Assembly (NCBI GenBank): GCA_046704785.1
Contig: JBJKRF010000024.1
Span: forward strand, 1-11,865
Source: JBJKRF01 sp046704785
Lineage (GTDB): Bacteria > Chloroflexota > Anaerolineae > Anaerolineales > Villigracilaceae
Length of the DNA: 11,865 nt
Direction of reading: 5' to 3'
In this document: positions 5,754 to 11,865 of the stretch, piece by piece
How positions within the stretch are numbered: the first letter of the stretch is position 1
Layout of the letters: every line of letters begins with the position of its first letter
Notes under the pieces: generated by a model
The model's input: only the letters and a program-made list of their open reading frames with translations
What the model was told of the DNA's origin: nothing
Databases searched by the model: none
Made by a program: the position numbers and the translations under genes

Positions 5754-7144
5754 GTATCTACGGCTAAGAAAGTCGGGATAAAAGGCGCGCCAATCAAAGC
5801 ATGGTAAAGGGCATCGAGGATGGGCTGGTCATTTTTGTAGGCAGTGGAGATGTAGCTGCGCACTTGACAAAAGGCGGTTGAACCGGCCTCACTGCGAAAG
5901 CAGCCAGAGATTTTCTCTTTCAGTTTGGCCATACGGATATCCCGTTCGGCCTGGTTATTGTCAAACGGCACCTTAAAATCATACATAAATGCCAGCACTT
6001 TGTCGGGGTGGTTCCTCAGGCGATCCAGCAGGTTCTTGGCAAGGGTCTGTTTGATCCGACCTCGTTTTCGGGGCTGTTCTTCTGTGCGCGGTGGAGGCGG
6101 GTTGGCCGCCAATCCTTTGGCGACGATTTGATCATAACGTTCTTGGAAGTCAACCAGTTGCTGGGAAGAAAGGGCCGGTTGCCCGATGGCTTGGGCAGCT
6201 TCGACAGCCTGCTTGATCTCGGTCAACAGCTTGAGCATGGCCTGAGCCCAGTCCTGGAGATAATTCTCTACCAGGAAGATCAGTTCGCGCAGGATGTGAG
6301 CCCCGCACAAGCCGTGCTTCGCTTGCTGATACTGCAAATAGGCCTTCCAGTAATCGTGGATGCACCAGCCGACGCGGTTGGGCAAGATGCCAATCGCATC
6401 CATGGCTTCTTTGCCTCGCTTGGCATGCATTTCGAAGTAGGTCACCAGCGCGGTACTGGCTGAATGCAGCCATTTCAGCCCGCTCACATGCATACCAGTT
6501 TCATCAAAATGCACTGCTTCTTCGGTTTGGGTCAGGTATTTCTTCACTTTATCCATCACTGGCGTTACTTCCTGGGCAACTTCTGCCACTGCCGCCACAA
6601 CCGTCCCTTCCGACACCGGCTGACCATACAGGTCTTCCATGATCTCTGTGGTTCGCTTCAGTGGCACATACTGGTAGATGTTGAAATACACCATCTGGGC
6701 TCGTATTCGTGGCCCGTATTGTGTCTCTTGGTCGATCCCCGCTGGAAACTCTCCTCGATTGACCTTCCCACACTGCGGACACCCCTTGATCTCTGCCCGA
6801 TGTTCTGTCACTTCCAACTCCACTTTCTCGGGTAGATCGAACATTTGCCGCTTCTCATAGGCTTCCGCTTTCACCCCTTCCAAGCTCGCCTGGCAGCCAC
6901 GACAGCGTGTTACCTCATGAACCACTACCTGCTTGGCCTCAGCCACCATTTCCAGCCGATGTCCCTCATGCCCATCCTGTCCACCACTCTTCTTCCCACT
7001 CTTGTGCCGCATTCCATGCCTGCGCGGCTTTTTCAAACCATCACTCGTTGGAAGTTTGCTGCTGTTGTGGCTGTCCTTGTTCAACCGCGCTTCCAGTGCC
7101 TGGATCTTGGCTGCCTGCATTTGATACAGCGCCACCAACTCCAT
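5744..7144 (-). CDS. IS66-family transposase (frame-shifted N-terminus)
   Basis: This is a DDE transposase of the IS66 family, 466 aa from the ATG at 7144. A coiled-coil-like start leads to the family hallmark HNSSKLPTSDG (26-36, usually SSKPPSSDG), a basic Gly/Lys-rich patch (37-62), and a zinc finger of C81/C84 and C122/C125. The catalytic domain shows HFDETG (D214), IHDYW (D264), LCGAHILREL (279-288) and DNNQAERDIR (E400), giving a complete DDE set, followed by a C-terminal tail. The natural N-terminus seems to lie upstream in another frame (7146-7226). Skipping one base, position 7145, would fuse 27 more residues to give about 493 aa. The break is therefore an indel, a sequencing error or a programmed +1 shift. 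No good ribosome-binding site precedes ATG 7144. The gene ends inside the left inverted repeat. Confidence 0.93.
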   Translation of the reverse strand: MELVALYQMQAAKIQALEARLNKDSHNSSKLPTSDGLKKPRRHGMRHKSGKKSGGQDGHEGHRLEMVAEAKQVVVHEVTRCRGCQASLEGVKAEAYEKRQMFDLPEKVELEVTEHRAEIKGCPQCGKVNRGEFPAGIDQETQYGPRIRAQMVYFNIYQYVPLKRTTEIMEDLYGQPVSEGTVVAAVAEVAQEVTPVMDKVKKYLTQTEEAVHFDETGMHVSGLKWLHSASTALVTYFEMHAKRGKEAMDAIGILPNRVGWCIHDYWKAYLQYQQAKHGLCGAHILRELIFLVENYLQDWAQAMLKLLTEIKQAVEAAQAIGQPALSSQQLVDFQERYDQIVAKGLAANPPPPRTEEQPRKRGRIKQTLAKNLLDRLRNHPDKVLAFMYDFKVPFDNNQAERDIRMAKLKEKISGCFRSEAGSTAFCQVRSYISTAYKNDQPILDALYHALIGAPFIPTFLAVDTAE

Positions 7145-7145
7145 G

Positions 7146-7226
7146 AACAGCCTTAACTACCGCCTCCTCGCCCTCGCGATAGGCTGCTCGTACTTCCTCC
7201 GGCGTCGGCAGATGAGCTTCAGTCAT
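7146..7226 (-). pseudogene. Out-of-frame N-terminus of IS66 transposase
   Basis: From ATG 7226 this frame encodes MTEAHLPTPEEVRAAYREGE and then EAVVKAV, which closely resembles the first residues I recall for IS66 transposases of this type. It then runs in the wrong frame past 7145 and stops near 7041. The main transposase frame resumes one base later as MELVALYQ. The purine stretch TGGAAG just before ATG 7226 could serve as a ribosome-binding site, and an in-frame GTG at 7235 is an alternative start. The 27 codons are intact, so a single extra base (C on the minus strand, position 7145) explains the break. Confidence 0.7.
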
Positions 7227-7287
7227 ATCTTCCACAATAACCAGTGTTTGTTTGAACTACACTAATTTTCTGTTAGAGCCCAATTCG

Positions 7288-7301
7288 GGCTGAGTAGTAA
7301 C
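7288..7301. repeat. IS66 element right inverted repeat
   Basis: GGCTGAGTAGTAAC is the exact inverse of 5740-5753. It too begins a subterminal hairpin: AGCCC (7277-7281) pairs with GGGCT (7287-7291) around AATTC. The transposase promoter should lie between here and 7235, but I cannot identify a convincing one. Confidence 0.92.
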
Positions 7302-7309
7302 TCTTCACT
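7302..7309. repeat. Target site duplication, right copy
   Basis: TCTTCACT, identical to 5732-5739, lies directly outside the right inverted repeat and 3 bases from the stop codon of the oxidoreductase gene. Confidence 0.9.
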
Positions 7310-7312
7310 GAT

Positions 7313-7957
7313 CTATTTCGCTACTTTGAAATTGAAGTGGTTGCTGCCCAATCGTCCGCGCAGTGAAAGCCACAAGGGCAACACCATTTCCATGCCGCGC
7401 GCAGCGGTGATATTGCCCAGGTCGATGACGCTTTTCCATCCGAACCAATCGACCAGAATAAGCGTAACGGTGGCCTTGGCGTCGGCGTTGTTGCCGCAGA
7501 TGAAAACATCATGCGGCTCTTTGATGAGTTCGGGGTGGACCATGATTTCACAATTCATTGTGTTGAGCGCTTTGACCACGTTCACCAACGGGTGGGCGCG
7601 CTGAATCTGTTCGGCCAACGAGTCCGTGTTGCAGACGGTCAGGATGGGCGCGCCATGCGAGAAGTCCAGCGGGTTCGACACGTCGACCAGCACCTTGTCT
7701 TTGAGATTCGCCGTCCCGGCGTGTTGCAGCGCCGAGAGTGAGCCCATACCTGATGTGCAGTTGAACAGAACCTCGCCATACTCGGCAGCCTCGGCGAACG
7801 TGCCTTGCGAGGCGCGGTGCCCGGCGGCGCGTACCCACGCGCGGCCCTTCTCATTGTCCGCGGTGCGTGAACCCATGCGGACGTTGTGCCCCAGGTCTAC
7901 CAGACGATTGCCGATGGTCTGCCCGACGATACCGGTGCCTAAAATGCCGATGTCCAT
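7313..7957 (-). CDS. NADP-binding oxidoreductase, F420-oxidoreductase-like family
   Basis: This is a 214-aa cytoplasmic Rossmann-fold protein of the family of NADPH:F420 oxidoreductase (Fno/Npd-like, Pfam F420_oxidored). GTGIVG (7-12) is the dinucleotide loop. GSRT (29-32) at the end of strand 2, with R31, predicts NADP rather than NAD. Further family motifs are VDVSNPLDF (91-99), VVKALNTM (127-134), VFICGNNADAK (151-161) and a C-terminal RGMEMVLPLW helix (187-196). True Fno enzymes pass hydride between NADPH and F420, but many relatives of this size are uncharacterised NADP reductases, so F420 use is not claimed. The ATG at 7957 has AGGAG (7967-7971) at 9 bases. It is transcribed away from the regulator gene and ends 12 bases from the IS. 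Confidence 0.88.
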   Translation of the reverse strand: MDIGILGTGIVGQTIGNRLVDLGHNVRMGSRTADNEKGRAWVRAAGHRASQGTFAEAAEYGEVLFNCTSGMGSLSALQHAGTANLKDKVLVDVSNPLDFSHGAPILTVCNTDSLAEQIQRAHPLVNVVKALNTMNCEIMVHPELIKEPHDVFICGNNADAKATVTLILVDWFGWKSVIDLGNITAARGMEMVLPLWLSLRGRLGSNHFNFKVAK

Positions 7958-8042
7958 AAAAGAACGCTCCTATTGCTCTTCGGAATGGAAAATTTTAAGT
8001 GGGGTTGGTGGATTGGCGTTGGATGTGGCGATCTCAGTGAGT

Positions 8043-8056
8043 CTTGAAGAATCAAG
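8043..8056. repeat. Inverted repeat in divergent intergenic region
   Basis: CTTGA-AGAA-TCAAG is a small perfect dyad between the divergent oxidoreductase and regulator genes, about 63 bases upstream of the regulator's -35 box. It could be an operator for either gene, but a 5-bp half-site can arise by chance. Confidence 0.25.
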
Positions 8057-8118
8057 TTTACTACATTTGAGCAGGGAACGTCCATTGCAACCGTCATGCC
8101 GACCCACAAAGAGCCAAG

Positions 8119-8147
8119 TTGACGCCTCTGTTCATCGCGGTTATGAT
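8119..8147 (+). promoter_or_regulatory. Strong sigma70-type promoter of MalT-like gene
   Basis: TTGACG (8119-8124) and TATGAT (8142-8147) each match 5 of 6 consensus bases and are exactly 17 bases apart. Transcription should begin at about 8153-8156, at or within three bases of the ATG at 8156. No Shine-Dalgarno sequence could fit, so the mRNA is predicted to be leaderless. Confidence 0.75.
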
Positions 8148-8155
8148 TTGTGCCC

Positions 8156-10864
8156 ATGAGCGAAGCCCGACGTTCCGCTTCTCAACCTGTGGAGAAGTTG
8201 CTGCATACCAAGTTGATGCCGCCTCACTTGCACGCCAACCTGCTGCCGCGCCCGGAATTATTGGCGCGCCTGGATGTGACGTTGGCCCGCAAATTGACGT
8301 TGGTGATGGCCCCCACCGGCTTTGGCAAAACGACCCTGGTACGTATGTGGATCGGAGCGCGGGATTTCCCCTCCGCCTGGGTCACGCTCGACGAAAACGA
8401 CAATGACCCGGTGCGTTTCTGGACCTATGTGACGACGGCGTTGCGCAATCTGGATTCCAGTGTGGGGAGGGCGATGCTGGCGGCTTTGAGTTCATCCCAA
8501 CCGCCGGCCCTCTCCACTGTTTTGACATTGCTGATCAACGAACTCTCCAGGCTTTCTCGGCCCTGTGTGCTGGTGCTGGAAGACTATCATGTGATTAGCG
8601 TGGCGGAAATTCACGCGACGGTTTCGTTTTTGTTGCAACATTTGCCTGACACCTTGCATCTGGTCTTGCTCTCGCGCACGGCACCGGAACTCCCCTTGGG
8701 TATTTTACGGGCCCGTGACGACTTGGTCGAAATCGACGCCGCCAGCTTGCGCTTCAGCCTGCCTGAGACGCAGGCTTTTTTGCGAGAAACCCTGCCGATG
8801 GCGCTCCCGGCTGCGGCGCTGGCGCGACTCCAGGAACGCACCGAGGGCTGGGCCGCCGGCCTGCGCCTGGTGGCGCTCGCCCTGCAAAGCAGGCGCTATT
8901 CTGAAGAAACGGAACAATTCATCCAGGAGTTTTCCGGCGGCCATCGCTATGTGGCCGATTACCTTATCCAGGAGGTTTTCGAGGGGCAAAGCCAGGCCGT
9001 CCAGGCTTTTTTGTTGCAGACCTGCTTCCTGAACCGCCTGACGGGGTCGCTCTGCGATTCTATAACGGAAGGCGGCGACGGGGCGTCTGTGTTGGAACAA
9101 CTCGAAAGGGAAAACCTGTTCCTTGTGCGGCTGGAGCATACCGGCGAAAGAGTCTGGTACCGCTATAGCCCCTTGTTTGCCGAATCCATGCAAACGTTGG
9201 CCCGCCAGCGTTTGGGGGAGGCCGGCGTCCGTTCTGTTTTTGAAAAGGCAAGCGCCTGGTACGAGTACCAACAGTTGTACGATGACGCCATCGAGACTGC
9301 CTTGAGGGCCGGGTTGTTCGAACGGGCTATGGCGTTGATCGAGACGTTTACCAAGATATACAGCCTGAGCGAAATGTATACGCTCAACCGCTGGATGGAG
9401 CGCATTCCCACGCCCCTCGTTTTGCAGCATCCGCAGGTGTGCCTGGTTTACGCGCAGGTGCTCCTGTTTACGCTCGACCGCTTCTCCCCGGCGACTGCGG
9501 CGCGTATGGAGCCCTTCTTGAACGCGGCGCAGGAGTCCTGGCAGGCGGATGAAAATGAAGCCGGGGTGGGCGCTGTGCTGGCGTTACGCGGCATGATGTT
9601 GTTATGGCAGGGGGATTTTCAGAAAGCTTCTGATTGTGTCTACCAGTCGTTGGAGAAGCTGCCTGAACAGGATGTTTTCTGGCGGGGTATCAGTTTGTTG
9701 AACGCCGCGGCAGCCGAGTTGCAAGGTGGGCAGATCGTGAGCGCTCAAGACCGCATCCTGGAAGGTCGGGCCCTGTTGGGCGCTTCGCAGAATATGCACG
9801 GTCTGTTGGCTGCTACGCAAATGATGGCCGAACTCTTTTATCTGCAGGGCGACCACGAGCAGGCCGTGCAGATCAGCGAGCAGATTATTGCCGATGCGGT
9901 TGGGGACGATTCGATGTTGGACGACCAGGGGACGGCGCATCTCACCTTGGCAAATGTGGCTTACGAGCAAAACGACCTGGAAACGGCCGAGGAGCATGCG
10001 CGGCAGGCCCTGGATTTTGGCGAACAGCGCGCCAACGAAGTGTTGTGGGCGGCGGCGACCGTCCGGTTGGCTGCCATCTGGGCGGCGCGCGGCGAGATGG
10101 AAAAAGGCCAGGAGATGCTGAAATCTCTGTCGGCGCGTTTGCAAAATCCGGTGGCGCTGCGCGATATACAGGATGCACAGGCTTGGCTTGCGTTTCGCGC
10201 TGCTGCGCCTGAATCCCTGGACGGCGAATGGACGCTGATCCCTGAGGGCGATGCCCCGATTTTCTTCTTGCGTAAAGAGCAGCAGGCTTTTCTCCTGGCG
10301 CGCCTGCGAATCGCCGAAGGCGCGCCGTCCGAGGCACTGAGATTGCTGCAGCCCTACCTGGCGGATGCTGCCCGACAGGGCCGCGCGCGTAGCCAGGTGA
10401 TGGCGTTGTGCCTCACGGCGTTGGCGCATCAGGCTGCTGGCGCGTCGATCGAGGCCGGGCAAACGCTTGCGCAAGCCCTGTCCATTGGGCGGGAAAAGGA
10501 CTTTCGACGCCTGTTTTTGGATGAAGGGAGGCTGCTGGCGGGCCTGTTGCAAGATGTGCTTCCCAGGCTGTCCAAGCGCAGCCTTAGCCTGTATACCACT
10601 ACTCTGTTGCATCTCTTCCCTGCTGAGATGCTTGCCTCGCTGCGGCCTTTGTCCGATTCGTCGGCGTTGGTCGAACCCTTGAGCGGGCAAGAAATGCGTG
10701 TACTGCGTCTGCTCGTGGCAGGCCTGTCGAACGCCGAAATTGCACAGGAGTTGGTCGTCTCCATCAATACGATCAAAACGCACGTCAAGAGCATTTACCG
10801 CAAATTGAACGTCAAGTCGCGTGACGAGGCGCGTGAAGCGGCGCAGGAGTTGAAATTGGTGTGA
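8156..10864 (+). CDS. MalT/LAL-type LuxR-family transcriptional regulator
   Basis: This is a 902-aa cytoplasmic STAND-ATPase regulator, the same size as E. coli MalT. An N-terminal P-loop ATPase carries Walker A APTGFGKTT (52-60) and Walker B VLVLEDYH (138-145). Conserved EGWAAGLRL starts near 230. A winged-helix-like region follows (YSPLFAESM), then a long helical TPR-like superhelix (about 340-800) rich in Ala/Leu/Gln that would bind an inducer or partner. A LuxR-type HTH occupies 842-902 (LSGQEMRVLRLLVAGLSNAE, then SINTIKTHVKSIYRKL). Such proteins oligomerise with ATP and ligand to activate promoters. Start choice: GTG 8150 would add two residues but lies only three bases after the -10 box, so ATG 8156 is preferred and the transcript looks leaderless. 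Targets are unknown; the nearby sugar importer or the next gene are candidates. The sequence is intact. Confidence 0.93.
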   Translation: MSEARRSASQPVEKLLHTKLMPPHLHANLLPRPELLARLDVTLARKLTLVMAPTGFGKTTLVRMWIGARDFPSAWVTLDENDNDPVRFWTYVTTALRNLDSSVGRAMLAALSSSQPPALSTVLTLLINELSRLSRPCVLVLEDYHVISVAEIHATVSFLLQHLPDTLHLVLLSRTAPELPLGILRARDDLVEIDAASLRFSLPETQAFLRETLPMALPAAALARLQERTEGWAAGLRLVALALQSRRYSEETEQFIQEFSGGHRYVADYLIQEVFEGQSQAVQAFLLQTCFLNRLTGSLCDSITEGGDGASVLEQLERENLFLVRLEHTGERVWYRYSPLFAESMQTLARQRLGEAGVRSVFEKASAWYEYQQLYDDAIETALRAGLFERAMALIETFTKIYSLSEMYTLNRWMERIPTPLVLQHPQVCLVYAQVLLFTLDRFSPATAARMEPFLNAAQESWQADENEAGVGAVLALRGMMLLWQGDFQKASDCVYQSLEKLPEQDVFWRGISLLNAAAAELQGGQIVSAQDRILEGRALLGASQNMHGLLAATQMMAELFYLQGDHEQAVQISEQIIADAVGDDSMLDDQGTAHLTLANVAYEQNDLETAEEHARQALDFGEQRANEVLWAAATVRLAAIWAARGEMEKGQEMLKSLSARLQNPVALRDIQDAQAWLAFRAAAPESLDGEWTLIPEGDAPIFFLRKEQQAFLLARLRIAEGAPSEALRLLQPYLADAARQGRARSQVMALCLTALAHQAAGASIEAGQTLAQALSIGREKDFRRLFLDEGRLLAGLLQDVLPRLSKRSLSLYTTTLLHLFPAEMLASLRPLSDSSALVEPLSGQEMRVLRLLVAGLSNAEIAQELVVSINTIKTHVKSIYRKLNVKSRDEAREAAQELKLV

Positions 10865-10869
10865 GACCA

Positions 10870-10931
10870 TTCACCCAGGCCGGCTCTCGTGAAAAGACGG
10901 TTCACCCTCCGAATCACCCGCCAGGGGTGAA
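10870..10931. repeat. Repeated TCACCC motifs with possible weak hairpin
   Basis: TTCACCC occurs at 10870-10876 and 10901-10907, TCACCC at 10914-10919, and the complement GGGTGAA at 10925-10931. Any of the three could pair with the last. The tightest hairpin is 10914-10919 with 10925-10930 around GCCAG, followed by AGCTTAAAAT. It may be a weak terminator of the regulator gene or a cluster of binding sites upstream of the next gene. No T-run supports termination. Confidence 0.35.
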
Positions 10932-11021
10932 GCTTAAAATTCCTGAGCGGCCTACAATGTGCACAGTTCGAGCCGTGAAGACAAAAGAGCTCGAAACGTC
11001 ACTTGGAACAGGATGCTGAAA

Positions 11022-11732
11022 ATGACACAACGATCAATTCTCGCCGGGACGAACCCAACCGTGATTATCAAGGCCGGCCTGGACGTCAGCGTAAAAGGCC
11101 ACGAAAGTGACCTGGTTATGGCAGAGACGAGTGGCCGGTGGGGCCTAAAAATCGAAAAACACAGCGCTTCCGAGTTTGCTCGCGCCCGGGCGGCTGTTGG
11201 CGAGCATGTGCTCTTCGATTTGCGTTTCAAAAAACCTTCGCCGGCCTCTCTCGCCGGGGAGTATGGGAGTGAGGAAGATGGTGAAGTCATCGAGGTTCAT
11301 ATGGGCGGGAGCGGCGAGGTGTTGGTGCCGGTTGGGGCCAACGTCAAGGTGTACGCCGGAAAGAATATTGCCGTCCAGGGGGTGCAGGGTCAGGTGGATG
11401 GCTACGCCGGTCTTCGCTTGAGCTTTCGGGAGGTCGATCTTCTTGGGCATGCCTCGGCGGGTGGAACGATGGAATTGGACTGCCAGCGTATGCTGGGCGA
11501 GGAGACCGAGTTTAAAGCGGGGGGCGATCTGCGCTTCCGCATCCGCGATCTGACCAGCGCTTACGTGCGCGTCAAGGATTTGGGTGGGTATTGGGAAGCC
11601 CGCATTGGCGGGGGCGAGAAATCTGTCTATTTGAAATGTGGCGGCGACGTGACGCTCGTCACCGATCAGAAGGTCGAGCCGCTGCCGCCGCATTATATTT
11701 TAGGGAAAATCGAGAAGCCCGCGACGGCTTGA
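11022..11732 (+). CDS. Beta-repeat protein, DUF4097/adhesin-like (tentative)
   Basis: This is a 236-aa protein with no signal peptide or membrane segment. The N-terminus (PTVIIKAGLDVSVKGHESDL, residues 12-31) and the body show short alternating strands with Gly turns: EVHMGGSGEVLVP (91-103), AGGDLRFRIRD (167-177), VRVKDLGGYWEARIGGG (182-198) and CGGDVTLVTD (206-215). This pattern suggests a beta-helix or beta-roll like the putative adhesin DUF4097, and I recall similar proteins in Anaerolineae. No catalytic motif is visible. Start choice: ATG 11022 has AGGA at 8 bases (11010-11013) and gives the family-like beginning. ATG 11013 (MLK) and GTG 10959 are in-frame alternatives; the last would add an atypical polar stretch. 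A TACAAT at 10953-10958 is -10-like but has no -35 partner. The gene follows the MalT-like regulator by about 157 bases on the same strand. Function is unknown. Confidence 0.8.
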   Translation: MTQRSILAGTNPTVIIKAGLDVSVKGHESDLVMAETSGRWGLKIEKHSASEFARARAAVGEHVLFDLRFKKPSPASLAGEYGSEEDGEVIEVHMGGSGEVLVPVGANVKVYAGKNIAVQGVQGQVDGYAGLRLSFREVDLLGHASAGGTMELDCQRMLGEETEFKAGGDLRFRIRDLTSAYVRVKDLGGYWEARIGGGEKSVYLKCGGDVTLVTDQKVEPLPPHYILGKIEKPATA

Positions 11733-11789
11733 TCTGGCAAATTTCGGCACGGTTCAGATGTGAGAAAAAGCACCTTTACAAATTAGAGA

Positions 11790-11854
11790 CAGGTAGCCAC
11801 TGAACGGATAAGATTAAGTTGTTGTACAAAACTTATCAGACAAGAGGCTACCTG
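11790..11854. repeat. 65-base imperfect dyad before a possible gene start
   Basis: CAGGTAGCC (11790-11798) pairs with GGCTACCTG (11846-11854), and GATAAG (11807-11812) pairs with CTTATC (11832-11837). Both stems share the centre 11822 and are separated by a symmetric 8/8-base internal loop. The core contains TTGTACAA. The right arm covers AGAGG, the only ribosome-binding candidate for ATG 11857, so in RNA the site would be buried. Similar sequestering hairpins precede some IS transposase genes. It may mark the left end of another mobile element, or an operator. Confidence 0.6.
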
Positions 11855-11856
11855 CG

Positions 11857-11865
11857 ATGACAGTT
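11857..11865 (+). CDS. Possible start of a gene running off the window
   Basis: ATG ACA GTT (Met-Thr-Val) begins 2 bases after the dyad, with AGAGG (11843-11847) nine bases upstream. Only three codons are visible, so nothing can be said of the product. A transposase is suggested only by the preceding dyad. Confidence 0.3.

Larger units (their letters stand above)
5740..7301 (-). mobile_element. IS66-family insertion sequence, 1562 bp
   Basis: A complete element is bounded by 14-bp perfect inverted repeats (5740-5753 and 7288-7301, beginning GTTACTACTCAGCC read inward) and flanked by a perfect 8-bp duplication TCTTCACT. It carries one transposase gene on the minus strand and no tnpA or tnpB accessory genes. 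This single-gene form matches the ISBst12-type branch of IS66, although the subgroup is my inference. The element sits between the ABC-operon terminator and the last codons of the oxidoreductase gene, so it broke no gene. Intact duplications suggest fairly recent insertion. The transposase reading frame is shifted near its N-terminus, so autonomy is doubtful. Confidence 0.95.

Noticed and set aside
8150..8152. GTG as start of the MalT-like regulator
   Set aside because: It lies only three bases after the -10 box and so would precede the expected transcription start. ATG 8156 fits better.
9602..10870. 422-aa open frame on the minus strand inside the regulator gene
   Set aside because: It is fully antisense to the intact MalT-like gene, is rich in Gln/Arg/His as expected for a mirror frame, and has no family motifs or ribosome-binding site.
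1..11865. CRISPR array, tRNA, rRNA, prophage or toxin-antitoxin genes
   Set aside because: I saw no regularly spaced repeats, no cloverleaf candidate and no matching protein motifs while reading both strands, although a covariance search was not possible.

Overview
The window (about 11.9 kb, moderately GC-rich) looks like chromosomal DNA from a free-living Chloroflexota bacterium, most likely of the Anaerolineae/Caldilineae type. This is inferred from gene style rather than a marker gene. The signs are two lipoproteins, one with a Pro/Thr/Ala-rich linker after its lipobox, a CUT1 sugar-uptake cassette, a MalT-size LuxR-type STAND regulator, a PIG-L deacetylase and a beta-repeat protein. There are no rRNA, tRNA, CRISPR or phage genes.

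Layout. Bases 1-124 are the 3' end of a group II intron (domains V and VI, + strand) whose body lies outside the window. It abuts the 3' end of a PIG-L/LmbE-family deacetylase gene (168-1010, minus). A Gln/Gly-rich lipoprotein of unknown function (1179-1859, plus) is divergent from it and is closed by an 18-bp perfect terminator hairpin. After a gene-free stretch of about 300 bases comes an ABC sugar-uptake operon: two inner-membrane permeases overlapping by ATGA (2206-3225 and 3222-4070), a structured spacer, and the substrate-binding lipoprotein (4233-5639). The binding protein is broken by one in-frame TAG between its linker and its binding domain. No ATPase subunit is present. A terminator (5685-5722) ends the unit.

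An IS66-family insertion sequence (5740-7301) follows, with 14-bp perfect terminal inverted repeats and a perfect 8-bp target duplication. Its transposase reads on the minus strand, and its N-terminal codons lie in a different frame, consistent with one extra base. Beyond the IS are an NADP-binding oxidoreductase of the F420-oxidoreductase-like family (7313-7957, minus) and, divergent from it, a 902-aa MalT/LAL-type regulator (8156-10864, plus). The regulator's near-consensus promoter sits so close to the ATG that the mRNA is probably leaderless. Next is a 236-aa beta-repeat protein (11022-11732, plus). The window ends in a 65-base dyad, 2 nt before an ATG that may start another gene, perhaps a second mobile element.

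How the parts fit. The permeases and binding protein would form a carbohydrate or glycerol-phosphate-type importer using an ATPase encoded elsewhere, but as read the binding protein cannot be made full length. The MalT-like regulator is of a type that often senses sugars and could control such an operon; no operator proves it. I see no clearly new multi-gene system. The main points of interest are gene decay plus mobile DNA (amber codon, shifted transposase, intron end, IS), the inferred leaderless regulator mRNA, two poorly characterised exported or beta-repeat proteins, and the dyad at the right edge.
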